Below the pieces are notes generated by a model. That model was not told the DNA's origin. It was given only the letters and a program-made list of their open reading frames with translations, and did no database searches. 64,000 nucleotides of DNA from Telmatactis stephensoni (Eukaryota > Cnidaria > Anthozoa > Actiniaria > Isophelliidae). This document shows, piece by piece, positions 10,201-21,400 of this stretch (positions within the stretch are counted from its first letter, which is position 1; every line of letters starts with the position of its first letter). The stretch covers positions 239,863-303,862 of the forward strand of contig JALIZF010001426.1 in assembly GCA_029948255.1 (NCBI GenBank), given 5' to 3'. The translations under genes were made by a program, and so were the position numbers.

Positions 10201-13029
10201 CTATGAGGCAAATACAAGTGGCTTGACAAACTGTTGTGCCCTGTTTATCAATCAATGAAAACAATAATTAACTTTATTTATCCTTGGTAAGTGTCTCAAC
10301 AAAGTTGGTTTTCAGGCAAGTCGTGCTAAATACTAAAACCATTTAAGTATGATAAGTTCATTTGCCTATGGGCTTCCTGTGCTTACCCATACAAAAATAC
10401 AATTGGGGCCTAGTCCTCTTTGGACTGTCTACAAAGGGATCCCAGAAGGAGAGGAAATAAAGCACATTTTGTATCAGTGTGAAATGGGCCACGCCATGCT
10501 ATGGCTGTGTCAGTGCCATGATGTCTATAAAAACATTTGAAATTCTTGCCATCACTGTGCCAAACCCATGCAGTGCGATTTTAACAGTCTTACAAAATCT
10601 ATTCTATTATAACCAGATACAGCAACAACAGGCAAGCAAACAAAGACAATCAAAATATAAAGGAAAACATTTTCATGAAATGTTAATGACTGACTTTCAG
10701 GATAGAACATTAATTTTTGATGATAAAATAGACAATTTGGTAAGTTACACACCTGTCCTTCCAAAAATAGGTTGGAATTTGGAGTTTTTGTTACCTAAAA
10801 TCAACAAGATAAAATGTAAGTGTATAGACGAAATAATTTGTCTGGTAAGTGTTATTGTTATTAGAGGTGTCGAATGGTCCCTTCAAAATGTCAGAGTCTC
10901 ATAAAATTTTGGTCATATTTTTGTGGTTCTCAAAGTCTCGATTTTCTTTTCTTTTCTTTTCTTTTCTTTTCTTTTTCACACACACAAAACATCACAAAGT
11001 CTCAAAATTTGAAAACAACTTTAGGAAATTGGTGAAAAGAGAGTTTTGGGCTAATGAAAACTTATGCCTTGTCTTGGGTCTCACAAAATCTCACCCCAAC
11101 ACTTTGACACCCCTGTTCATTGCCTTCCCTAGTGTACAGAAAGACTTTTTCAAGAACAGGTATTCAGACACCTAATTAGGAGAAGTTCACCATATTTGGC
11201 CACTTTTCTCTGAGATTGAGAAAGGTCTTGAGGGATGCTATCTTACATTTCTTATCCCTTTCCACTGTTCACTAAAACAGGATAAAATAAAACATAGCAA
11301 AATTAAATGTTTTGGCATCGCTGACGCCATTATCAACTGAATTTATTTCAAACAGGTATTCACCTGTTCATTTTTTTAATCTTGATCTTTGAAATAAATT
11401 CACTTGATAATGGTGTTAGTGATGCAGAAACGTTGTTTAATTTTTGCTGTTTTATTTTACACTGTTCACTAATTTGTATTTTTAAACATTATAGTGCACA
11501 CACACTAAAATAATGGTGGACAAGTAGCAAACACTGAACAGCAAACAGTGACAAGGCATGAAGTCGTGTGACAAATTTTGGGTGTGCATGCTTTTCTCTC
11601 TTTGTTTTTTTCCCTTTGTTAATTTTCTATACATATACATGGAACTTCACTTTCTCACATCTTTTGGCTATGAAGAGCTCCACTATACATAGTACATAAA
11701 AAATAACCAAATGATACCTACTTTTCGCATGGATAAACAAAGAAGAATTCCAGCCAAAATAAAGAGGAATTCATTAACCGCTACCCTAGCTATAACCAGT
11801 TTGTGAGTAGAATTTTGCTCTGGGCATAAGATGGAACTGCTTATGTTCATGGCCAGAAAGATGACATTGGCAGCCACAAATACTATATTTGGTATTTTCC
11901 TGGATCAACAACAAAAATGAGCTACAAATATCAATAAAATAATACACTGTGCATGGTAAATTTACAAGCAATATTGAGTTGTAATACATAGGAATCTCAA
12001 TGGGGTGCACAAGGAAAAAAAATGTCAATCCAACCTGGGAATCTGTTCTATTTTACTTGGGAAATCTGTAATACCCAAACTTTTAAAAATAGAACAGATT
12101 CCCAGGGATTCCCTGGTTAGACCCAAGGAAGCCCCATGTTTGACCCAAGATGGAAATTGACATTTTGTTTCCTGTGAGGTAGAGTCCCCCTTAATCAATA
12201 ACAAAATTTTGTTTTTCTTACTTGTATTTTGCTGGTTCAAATGGGGTTCTTCCAGACCTAACTAAAAGCTGAAATAATAATAATAATAAAAAAACAATGA
12301 ATAAACAGCTTAAGCAGTTGTCTGATTTTGATTCCAGCTTTGTTTTGTTAGAAGCGCAATTCACTCACTTTGGTGTCTTGTGGGGGGCAAAATGTGAAAG
12401 CGCTAAAGTAATGTCAAACGTATTCACGCAAAGGTCAACATACATATAAGCACCAGACTTTGTACTTTATAGCAAGCTCAAACTTCGCAAAACAGTGATT
12501 TTTGAATCAGAATTTCATACTGTTAAGTCATCTAGCAATAACCTATGGAAAAGAGTTTGAACTATTACAGTTTTTGTGAAATATTATTCAGTAATAACGA
12601 CATTATAAAACCGGAAATGTAAATCACACCAACCTTAACCAGGTACAGAGTCAGTAACGTCAGCATCAGAAACTGCAAGTAAATGGGTAAAGCAAAGAGA
12701 AACCACCTTGGAAATGCCGGTAAATGATTCACTGACTTACAGTCTTGAAAGTAGAACGAAAACAACGTAGTCCTAACTCCGGCCCATATCAAACACGTAA
12801 AGAGAAAAAAGCTTTGATAAGAGAGCCTTCGATGTTTGTAATAAAGAATCAGCACAAGTTGAGAAATAATAAAGATGAAAAGAATCGCAAAAATGGCCAT
12901 AAAAACAATTGTAAGACCAAGGTGGACTTGGAATGGCAATGGAGGTTGGACCTCTGAGGCTGGAATCGTTGTAGCAGCAGTAGGAATATTCCTACGAAAA
13001 AGAAATATCCCCTTCGATGATAGTTCCAT
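7266..13029 (-). CDS. GPR137: GPR137-family integral membrane protein, seven reconstructed exons (about 412 aa)
   Basis: GPR137/GPR137B are multi-pass lysosomal membrane proteins linked in vertebrates to Rag/mTORC1 signalling. Exons in coding order are 12630-13029, 12222-12261, 11722-11899, 10097-10240, 8627-8770, 8167-8276 and 7266-7488. All have GT/AG borders and compatible phases. Matches to the family include LSYQSFFLFTCLIWAGVRTT and FSFYFQDC (exon 1), GTTVCQA and SRAVYNF plus GYGWVNVSDE (exon 4), ILWEVLPT with FFRVRRP (exon 5), and RSYFDNPRRYDSDED (exon 6), followed by a Ser-rich tail. Length equals the family norm (about 400). The loop before GTTVCQA is roughly ten residues shorter than in vertebrates, so a microexon between 11722 and 10240 may be missed. 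Introns carry MITEs. The gene is head to head with syntaxin-5. Confidence 0.9.
7701..8068. mobile_element. Poly-G-ended element with repeated CCTAAAAAATACC words (GPR137 intron 6)
   Basis: It starts in a run of 14 or more G and ends in CCCCCCGGG. Inside, GATGATCGTCG and CGACGATCATCC form an inverted pair, and the word CCTAAAAAATACC occurs six or more times. No coding capacity. A relative lies at 9479-9852. Confidence 0.6.
8577..8627 (-). promoter_or_regulatory. Three 5' splice sites spaced exactly 15 nt (GPR137 exon 5)
   Basis: After the RRPQSE codons come GTAAGTA..., then 15 nt later GTAAGTG..., then 15 nt later GTATCA. Exon ends would be at 8627, 8612 or 8597. Every choice keeps the frame, adding VSKSE and then VSETQ. 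The first two are consensus donors, so alternative donor use is plausible. Confidence 0.55.
9479..9852. mobile_element. Second poly-G-ended element with CCTAAAAGGTACC words (GPR137 intron 4)
   Basis: G-run then GACTCC at the left, GGAGTC then C-run at the right. Five or more CCTAAAAGGTACC copies lie inside. It is the same architecture as 7701-8068 but with a diverged word. Confidence 0.6.
10520..10612. repeat. Relic of the 3909-type MITE (GPR137 intron 3)
   Basis: GTCTATAAAAACATTTGAAA and the following GTGCCAAACC...TTTTAACAGTCTTACAAAAT are also found at 19855-19945, in the same order. The neighbouring intron also has a (CTTTT)n run at 10938-10973. Confidence 0.45.
11275..11460. repeat. Inverted repeat (GPR137 intron 3)
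   Basis: AAATAAAACATAGCAAAATT with ACGCCATTATCAACTGAATT at the left is mirrored by ATTCACTTGATAATGGTGTT and CAAAATTAAACAACG at the right. Arms are about 75 bp around a CAGGTATTCACCTG palindromic loop. Confidence 0.6.
12004..12178. mobile_element. Small MITE-like inverted repeat (GPR137 intron 2)
   Basis: The outer ends CACAAGGAAAAAAAATGTCAAT and its inverse at 12155-12178 enclose a second inverted pair, CTGGGAATCTGTTCTATTTT and AAAATAGAACAGATTCCCAG. Non-coding. Confidence 0.6.
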
Positions 13030-13921
13030 GTTTGTTTTTAAGTTGTGTGAAAAACAGCACTGATTTGGACTTCGTTCGCAAAGTACATCTAAACGTCCAG
13101 AGTGACAGCTAATCCTTTTAAAGAAGGTGGATATGTGACGACTTTAGAGTGCAATGCTTGCAAAATAAGTTTCTAGGAAGACAACAAGGAAATGTAATTT
13201 ATCCATTGTTGATTGGCAAACATGTCAAAAAGTAAGAGAAAGACTGGAACTAGCAACCACAGGCTCCCAAGGAAAAATGAGAGCAAAAAATATTTTTGCA
13301 AAAAATCTTTTTATTTCATAATGTATTCAAATATTTTCAAAAAATACCAGGATGCTGAAATATTACAAATAAACCAGGGAAAAAATGGGAATTTTTTGGG
13401 ATGCATCAATGAAACGTAATTTTTAGAAAAATAAAGACACGCTGAGACACTGAAGCCTCAATTCAATTTTACGTGTATTCTACAGAATGAAGATTTCAAA
13501 TCTATCAGATTCATCCCACTACTTAGGTGAGTTATTGGGGAAAATCTGCAATCTGGTAGCCTGCGTCACATCCGGACTTTTCCTCCGTACGGACTTAACG
13601 GAGGAAAAGTCCGGATGTGACGCAGGCTACAATCTGGGAGGTTTTTGTTTTTGCTAATTTTGGGCTTCCTGTGTAAATTTGAGCCACACAATATGTGATC
13701 AGCAGATTCTCTCATTCGGCTACGTCATCATCATCAAACTTCCTCTGAAATTTGCTTCTTCCTTGGATGTCGAAATAATTGGTGGACTTTAGTACTAAAT
13801 ATTACCAAATATTTGCTTCAATATACATCAAATAGCATCGAGAGATAACCATTCCCTCAAAATGTTTGTCTTGAAGTGTCCAGCGAGTTGTAGTTTTCGC
13901 TAAAAATGGATAATAGTTCCA
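13030..13921. promoter_or_regulatory. Head-to-head intergenic region, candidate bidirectional promoter
   Basis: The coding starts of GPR137 (13029, minus) and syntaxin-5 (13922, plus) diverge from this 0.9-kb region, so both 5' UTRs and promoters should lie here. I see no strong TATA box. A 75-bp hairpin element sits at 13556-13630. The promoter role is inferred from position. Confidence 0.5.
13556..13630. mobile_element. 75-bp perfect-hairpin micro-element
   Basis: Two 33-nt arms (13556-13588 and 13598-13630) are exact reverse complements around the 9-nt loop ACGGACTTA. AATCTG directly precedes and follows the hairpin, like a 6-bp target duplication. Confidence 0.75.
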
Positions 13922-13959
13922 ATGAGTTCTCTACGTCGGCGAACAAGGTCGAACAGTGA
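13906..13959 (+). other. Upstream ORF overlapping the syntaxin-5 start
   Basis: An ATG at 13906 opens an 18-codon frame ending at TGA 13957-13959. It overlaps the syntaxin-5 start codon (13922) in a different frame. If it lies in the mRNA it could lower initiation at the main start. The transcription start is unknown. Confidence 0.4.
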
Positions 13960-16900
13960 GGACCAAGACAACAACCACAATCCCGGCATTTATTCAGCCA
14001 CAAATATCGCTGATAACTCAGATTTGGAAATGACATCATGCAGAGAAAGGACTCCGGAGTTCCTCTCCGCCGTCAAATCAATCAAATCTCGTCAGGTTTG
14101 TATAAAAAAGTGAAGATCTTTGGTCGATTCGTGTCAGACATGGACTACCGGCTACGTGTAGTGTTGATCCCCTGATATAATTGATACGATATGCAGTTGA
14201 TCGCCAGAATTTCTTTCAAAATTACTCCAAACATCATCTAAATGCCATATGTACTAATATTTTGTGTTTTTAACGCGTCATCCCGCATATTTACCGCGTT
14301 TTACTAAACTGTTGAATATTAATGTAGACAAAATATTTACTAATGTTATTTTGTTTCGAACAGGGTTCGCCCTTTGTGAATCAAAAATACCAAGCATTGA
14401 ATGGTGTTCATGCACAGAAAAGTCAGTTCTTTTTAATTGCCAAGTGAGTATACTGTTGTAGTGATGATTGTTTATATATAAACAAACATATTCTGACATT
14501 GTTTACATGTAAACAAAAGACAGCCAAATCTCCACTATAGGCCACTTCTCTCTCCAACAGCCACCTCTCCATAATGGGCCAGCGTTTCCTTTTCCCACTG
14601 CCATTGATCCAATTCATGCCTTTGCCCTACATTGAAACCTCTGTACAAGGACCACCTCTCCACAATGGCCAACATCTTCTGTCCTCACCATCGATCTAAT
14701 CCATACATTTACTCTATACTGAAACCTCTGTACAAAGACCACCTCTCCACAATGGCCAACTTCTTCTGTCCTCACCATCAATCCATACATTTATTCTATA
14801 TTGAAACCTCTGTACAACGACCACCTCTCCACAATGGCCAACTTCTTCTGTCCTCACCATCAATCCATACATTTATTCTATATTGAAACCTCTGTACAAC
14901 GACCACCTCTCCACAATGGCCAACTTCTTCTGTCCTCACCATCAATCCATACATTTACTCTATACTAAAACCTCTGTACAACGACCACCTCTCCACAATG
15001 GTCAACATCTTCTGTCTTCACCATTGATCTGATCTATACATTTATTCTACACTGAAACCCCTGTACAACGACCACCTCTCCACAATGGCCAACATCTTCT
15101 GTCCTCACCATCGATCTAATCCATACATTTACTCTATACTGAAACCTCTGTGTAACGGCAATTGATGGCCAATTATTCTGTCTCAAGGTGGCCATTGTGG
15201 AGAGATTGGACTGTGTATTTCTGTACAGAGATACCATATACAATAGGGCTATTCATGAATACACAACTGAAATACCTTTGAAATCTACTCTATTCATGAA
15301 TGATTGACTTTGGAGCCAATGAAAGTTTTTCTTTTTTAGACACATAGGTCAAGATATCAGTAACACCTTTTCAAAATTGGAGAAACTGGCCATATGTAAG
15401 TAGTTTTTAGTTGTTGTATTTTTTTTTGGGTGGGAGGGGGTGCTGTATCTCAGTGTTTTGTTTGGTTGATATTGATGCTTTATCCAATCAAAATGCTTAA
15501 ACAAACCATTGCATGATGTTATATTTGTAAGTGAGATATTTCACGTCAATAAGACCCATAGTCTGATGCCCTCATGGGCTATTTAGTCTGTGGCCCATGA
15601 GGGTGAGAGGTCTAATTGTTTTAGTATCCACCAACTTGTAGGTCAAACTTATAATAAGAAAATATTGCAAATTGTAATTCAGCCGCCTGTTTTTCTTTTA
15701 TTTATTTATATCATCTGATTTCCCATTTAGTGGCCAAAAAGAAATCCTTGTTTGATGACAGGCCAATGGAAATCCAAGAACTTACATATATCATTAAACA
15801 GGTACTTTATTTATAAAATCATACATGTAGGTGAATCATTAATTGCTTCTGTCACTCTACGTCCATTGACTTTCACATTGCTAGTAATGTATCAGTAATG
15901 ATTTTCCCATTTTGTTAATTTTCAGGATATCAACAGTTTAAATCAGCAAATTGCACAGCTTCAAGAGGTACATGTTGGGACTTTAAAGAGAAATTGGTTT
16001 TCATTAGACAATAATGTAATGCATTCTGACTTTTGTTTTTTTATGTAGCTTGTGAAATCTAAGAGTAACACTGAGGGCAAACATCAACAACATCATTCAA
16101 ATACTGTTGTTCTTACTCTCCAGGTAAATGATTGACCTTCACTCCAGTACTGTTGCAAAAACAATGCTGAAAACATATGAACATCCTTACTAACACCCTA
16201 AAACAACTTACTGACACCCTACTAACATCGTACTAGCATCCTTACAACAACATCCTACTGACACCCTACCAACAACATATCATAATTTGATACAGTTGTA
16301 ATGAAATTATATTAATGATTCATTTTGTTGATAGTCAAAACTGGCAACAATGTCAAAAGACTTCAAATCAGTTCTAGAAGTTAGAACTGAGGTAAGTTCC
16401 AAATTATTGACCTTTTTTCATTCATTCATGTATTCACATATCTCCTTACCCATTTGCTCACTCCCTTTGCCACTTCCTTTCCCCCTCCCTCTTGCCCTCC
16501 CTCCTTTCCTTCCTCCTCCCCTCCCCTTCCTCCCTTCCTCCCTCCCTCCCCTCCCTTCCTCTCTCCCTCCCTCTCTCCCTCCCTCCCTTCCTTCCTTCCT
16601 TCCTTCTTCCCCTCCCTCCCTTCATTCCTTCCCTTCCTCCCCCTCCTTCCTTCCTCCCCTTTCTCCCTTGCTTCCTTGCCTCCCTCCCTCCCTTCATAAA
16701 AGTCACATTGAGTTGCCTGGGGTTAGGCTAAAGTTGGGATACTGTAGGAGTGGCACCCACCCCTGCACTTATGGTAGAAGCTAACAAAAAAAAAAGACTT
16801 GGAGTTGCCTCCAACTGACTGAAAAACTTTTACATCTTCCCAAATTCATTTATTAACTTTTCAGTAGCCATGCTGTGATGAGCCCAGAAACTAAAATTTC

Positions 16901-18460
16901 AATGTTTTTTAGAACTTGAAGCAGCAAAAAGAAAGGAGAGACCAATTCTCTCAAGGTGGTATATCAGACAGTATAACCACTGCATCTATGCCTGGAACTT
17001 CTGGTTAGTACACTGTATATAATTATGTTCAAACATGTTATGAAATTTCACTTACAATTTTTATGGGGTCATTTGAAAGTTAAATGTACGCTTAGAGTTT
17101 ATGGTTGGTATTTTGTTTTCTACATTTATAAAGTGACTGCAGGTCCTTGAATTCTGGTGAAAAATTACTTTCCACCTCTTGGTTGATTGTTGGACTGTGG
17201 ATAAAGTATTTGTTTTTTGTTTCATCTTAGTTCTCCAGAGGTCTAATGCCAGAGGTGGAGCACCAGCCCAGATGGGTGGGGCTGATCATGTGGCAATAGA
17301 TATGGGTGGAGCTGAGCACACTCCACTGATGAACGACATGAATCAAATGCAAATTATGGATGAACAGGTACAATATAGTGAACTTTATAAGATTGCTGTG
17401 GTGTCCTTTGTCTATCCTAATTTCCTACGGAATTTGAGTACACTTTTGAAGCAGCACTTCTAAAGTTTGGTAGTTCTTTCACAGCTTATGCATATGCAAA
17501 GTGCCTTGAATCACTGCTTACATGTAAATGCCAACAAAGACTATTTTATACTCCCAAGTCTTATGAAGAATTATATTTAGAGTAAATATTGAGAGCAAAT
17601 GTGTATTTTTGAAATAGGATACATATATCAGCAGTAGGGCAACAGCTATGGAGAGTATTGAGTCCACTATTGTTGAACTTGGAAGTATATTTTCACAACT
17701 TGCCAACATGGTGAAGGAACAAGAAGAACAGATCCAAAGGTATGGATGAAGCTGGTCAATGACCTCTGGGAGAAAAGGAAAGGAGTAGAGTGGGAGTATA
17801 CAAGAATACCTTGCAACATAGCAGGTGCTGTGTGCTCCTCTCTTTTCCCTGCCCCAAAAGAAAATGTAGTAAATTTTTGACACCCCCTTCCTTCTCACCC
17901 TCTCTCCAAATCTCACCTGCTCCCTGCCCCAGAAGGAAGGACACTAAATCTCTGTTGACCACCTCCCTACTTTTCCCTCCCTCCATCCGGCCTTCCCCAT
18001 CTTCCTAACCCAAAAGGAAGGGTATTTAACTTTTATTGACCCCCCTCTCTACCCCTCTGACTCTCAACCCTTCCAACCCCTGTCCATGCCCCATAGGGAG
18101 GGTAGTTAACTTTATTGACCCCCTCCCTTCCCTTCTCCATTCTCTTTCAACCTCTACCCCTGCACCATGGGGAAGAGTAAGTAACCTTTTTATTTGACCC
18201 TACTTCTCTCATTCCCCCTACAACCCATCTTTCCCTTACTGACCCATTTCATTTCTTTGACTTCCCATAAATTAACATGCTTCCCATTTTCTTTGCTCAG
18301 AATCGATTCAAATGTTGAAAACACAGAGATGAATGTAGAGGCAGCCCATGGAGAGATTCTAAAGTATTTCCAGTCTGTTTCCTCTAATCGGTGGCTTATT
18401 GTCAAGATCTTCCTGGTTCTTATTGTCTTCTTTATTATATTTGTTGTATTCATGGGATAA
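13922..18460 (+). CDS. STX5: Syntaxin-5 (Golgi/ER SNARE), eleven reconstructed exons (354 aa)
   Basis: Syntaxin-5 is the Qa-SNARE for ER-Golgi and intra-Golgi fusion. Exons are 13922-14095, 14364-14443, 15340-15395, 15731-15801, 15926-15967, 16049-16123, 16335-16391, 16913-17003, 17231-17367, 17618-17739 and 18301-18460. All have GT/AG borders and matching phases. Family features in order: CRERTPEFLSAVKS (N-terminal Sly1-binding-type motif), Habc segments DISNTFSKLEKL, KKSLFDD, IEELTYIIKQDIN and LNQQIAQLQE, SKLATMSKDFKSVLEVRTE, the SNARE helix from ESTIVELGSIFSQLANMVKE through EAAHGEILKYFQSV, and a C-terminal membrane anchor. The length is almost that of human STX5 (355). The start is chosen because it gives the conserved N-terminus. 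Introns 2, 7 and 10 contain tandem repeats. Confidence 0.95.
14467..14517. repeat. Pair of short palindromes
   Basis: TTGTTTATATATAAACAA and TTGTTTACATGTAAACAA lie about 33 bp apart in syntaxin-5 intron 2. No function is evident. Confidence 0.5.
14524..15230. repeat. 82-88 bp minisatellite (syntaxin-5 intron 2)
   Basis: A unit starting GAAACCTCTGTACAACGACC and containing CTCCACAATGGCCAAC and TCTGTCCTCACCATC recurs at 14633, 14721, 14803, 14885, 14967, 15053 and 15141, with diverged ends outside. Open frames across it are repeat artefacts. Confidence 0.85.
15558..15602. repeat. Hairpin in syntaxin-5 intron 3
   Basis: CCCTCATGGGC and GCCCATGAGGG form an 11-bp stem around a short loop. It is probably part of a decayed MITE. 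Confidence 0.45.
16440..16695. repeat. Polypyrimidine tract (syntaxin-5 intron 7)
   Basis: About 255 bp of CCCTCCTTCCTT-type sequence, almost purely C/T on the plus strand. The long open frames in it are low-complexity artefacts. It could form triplex DNA. Confidence 0.85.
17835..18235. repeat. Degenerate about 85-bp pyrimidine-rich minisatellite (syntaxin-5 intron 10)
   Basis: Five degenerate units share a core like CCCCAAAAGGAAGG, then TTTAACTTTATTGACC, then C/T-rich sequence. Cores occur near 17850, 17930, 18010, 18090 and 18170. Confidence 0.7.
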
Positions 18461-21064
18461 CTATTAATGATTATTAATTAAGGTGGCCAAAAATTATACA
18501 CTATATGGGGAGAAGAGGGAAAGGACCCGTTTACTCTTATTCTTTTATAGAATTTGACCCTTAGAAATACCTGAATCAAAATTGCCCATTCAAAAATGGG
18601 ATCAATGAACTGATGACTAGAACATTTTTAAAATGCCCTTTGAGTATCCCAGTCTCTCTCCCATTTGAGCACCACAGGGAAACCAAACTAGTGCCCCACC
18701 AAAAAGGTAGCCTTCAGTGTCTAGGCGAAAGAAATTGTAAAAATATCTTGTAGATATACATACATATGTAGCTCCGTGATGTGGTATGCAAAGAAATATA
18801 TAGTGAGAACCGGAAAATTTTGTAGAAGTTTAATATATTATTGAAATATGTTTGTGAAGCACATCCATATACATTAGGAGAGTGGTCTGGTTGGTACTTT
18901 CAGTGGCTGGCTTACCTTTTTACCCTGATTGAGGTTGCATGAGAGTTCATTGTCATTGTTATACACGAACATGTAGGCCTTGCATCTTTACCGGGTTCCT
19001 ATGATATCGAAAAGCCTTCCTTTTACCACATGGACCTGGACTTGGTTTTTGAACACATAAAAACACATAGACAAGTACTCTCTCGTGAGCTTAGACATTT
19101 GAATTACAGTATCTTATTTTCATTCATTTTTTCGTTCGTTCGTTTCCGGTTCGTTTTGCTTGTTTGTTGGTTTATTTATTTATCATTCAATCAATAAGAG
19201 CCAAAAAGATGGCGTATTCCCACTTAATATTACCTTGTAGGTGGGGGGGGGGGGGGGCTTATTTGAACAGGAGGCTTATTTAAAATTTGAAAATTAGAAC
19301 GAAATACTGTATACATTTTCAACCCTTTACACAACTGTGGTGGCTTACAACACACTACGTTTGTGGACTGCAGTTTAGTGGCGGCATTTTTTGAGCCTTG
19401 TCACAAGTAGCGTTTATAACCTCATAATAAGGACATCCATCTATAGGTTCAAGTTCAATATTTTGTAAACAAACCCTTAAAATGAAATCAAAGGTCAAAT
19501 GCTACGTAGATGTTATGTCCTGTACTTTGGGAGAGGTGGCATTTTGATCTTCAGCCGTTAATATCTCTCACTAGCTCTTTTGTAACCTTCACGACAAGAT
19601 TTTGCCACAAATTTTGAGCAATAGTAACACAAATGTAATGCTTGCATTTAAAATGTATCATTGCCAGTGAACGAAAAAGTATGAAAACAGCAGCTTTTTG
19701 TAATCGCTGTCACTTGGAGCTGTAATATAACAATCTTGAGAGCAATTTGAATTTTCCGTGCACTTTCATGAAATAGCAAAATCCGTTTCCTGTCTGAAGA
19801 CAATACAGACACACTCCATGCATATCAGTTAAACACGGCACATAGGTCATAATGTCTATAAAAACATTCGAAGTTCCTGCAGCCGTAACCGCGCCGTGAC
19901 CGTGTGGTGCCGTTTTAACAGTCATACGAAATCTACTCTATAACCGTTGTACGGTGTTCTGATTAATTGATGTTAGAGCGACGGGGTTGAAAAAATTTGA
20001 GCCTCGTCACAATTTTATATAATAAACAGTTCTTTTTTCATATCATCCTGTTATTTCAGTTCCAGATGTAGCCTCTGAATTGAAGTCAAAATTATCTGTT
20101 ATCATCTGCCCGAGTCACATCAGAAAGCGCAGATCAAATATCGTCATTTTTTGGTGCACTACATTTGTTTGGGTGGGCGGGGCAGTATAGTCCACCGCAG
20201 TTTAATGTTAACGTTTGTTACGACGCCGTTCGTTTCACACTCATAGGAAATCCGCTCTATTGTGTTTAGTTGTCCGTTGTCAGGGTTCACATCTTCGATT
20301 CAAGAATTGACCCTGCAGATGGAGGGCTTATTTGAGCAGGGGTATTTCAAATTGGAAATGAGAACGAAATACTGCATACATTTTTAACCCTTCGTTAACA
20401 GCAGCCATAGAGCCATACATTGAACGATAGCCTTGTAACCAGGTCACACCAAACTTTTACGGTATCTGATTGATTGATTGGTTCGTGTAACGCATGCGCA
20501 TGTAAGTTCTTCTGGACTCTGTTTTACCGAAGCGGAGCGGAGTAAAAAGAGGCATGAGTCTGGACTAGAGTAAGTCACGCTAGTTTGAGTTTGGTGCTTA
20601 ATCATTAATCCAACTCCATTAATCACTGAGTGTTTTCAATCTCTGCGACGCCGAAAATAATAACATTACATGCATGAACTCATGAAAGTGCCGTCAGATG
20701 AATTTCAAACGAAGAGGCTTAGATTTTACCTTGATTGAGTCATGTTTCTTTAGTGGAACCTCTGTCACATTACTTTACATAAAGTGTAGGTCATTGCTGT
20801 TATTATCCAGCGTTCAAAGGAGAAAACAGAACAGAACAGGGACAAAATCAAACGCGAATCTTGACCACATTTCTAGCTTTTCAAACACTTGACTGCGAAG
20901 CTCAATAATGACGGCGATACCCAAAGGCTTCTGGGTACAGTTTTGCAGATTCTCGACGTACACGACAGATAGATTGATAAAAACGGCAAATCTCGACTCG
21001 TGCGGCCAGAGGCCTGGGCACGAGTAAAAATACGCGCATTTGGAAGAAATAACCTGGAAATATT
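18461..21064. other. Intergenic, repeat relics only
   Basis: Contains a G-run at 19243-19257, a MITE relic at 19855-19945, and a diverged repeated block: 19258-19340 and 20325-20400 share GAACGAAATACTG-TACATTTT. TTTTTGAGCC-TGTCACAA recurs at 19390 and 19990. I see no gene. Confidence 0.5.
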
Positions 21065-21079
21065 GTTTTAGGGTGCATT

Positions 21080-21197
21080 TGTCCGGCCTTGACGGTTAAC
21101 TTTTTTGACGTTTGACGGTTAAAATTTTCTTCATTTGCGGACGGTTAACGGTTAAAATTTAGGCCGTTTGACGGTTGACGGTTAACCCCATTGAGAC
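21080..21197. repeat. Half element with GACGGTTAAC subterminal repeats
   Basis: GACGGTTAA-type words repeat at least six times and run into CCCCATTGAGACCCTC. That is the same terminal sequence as the right end of the 30326-31544 element. The opposite end is missing. Confidence 0.55.
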
Positions 21198-21215
21198 CCT
21201 CAGGTCGGGCTTAAC

Positions 21216-21400
21216 TTGTCACGAAGAATAGCAGTGAGATCACATCGATATTTCTTCAACAAAATTTGGCAGAACTATATAAACTACTTTGTACAATTAA
21301 TGCTGAATTCATTTTCGAGGAATAAGCATGTATATCTTCAGGCATCTTTTCAGTCAATGGTAGCGAGATTTGTGCATTGTTTATTTCATCAGTATAGACA
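21216..21400. repeat. Direct repeat of 22190-22390
   Basis: CACGAAGAATAG-AGTGAGATCACATC, AAAATTTGGCAG-ACTATATAA and TTTGTACAATTAATGCT follow in the same order as at 22190-22270. This is an older copy of the receptor's downstream flank, without a receptor. Confidence 0.6.

Noticed and set aside
11380..11440. Penelope-like or ribozyme-bearing element end
   Set aside because: The GATAATGGTG...GCAGAAACGTTG segment is suggestive but too short and diverged to call, and it is part of a simple inverted repeat.
16350..16784. Pro/Ser/Leu-rich and Arg/Gly/Glu-rich frames
   Set aside because: They lie in a polypyrimidine tract within a syntaxin-5 intron, apart from the true exon at 16335-16391.
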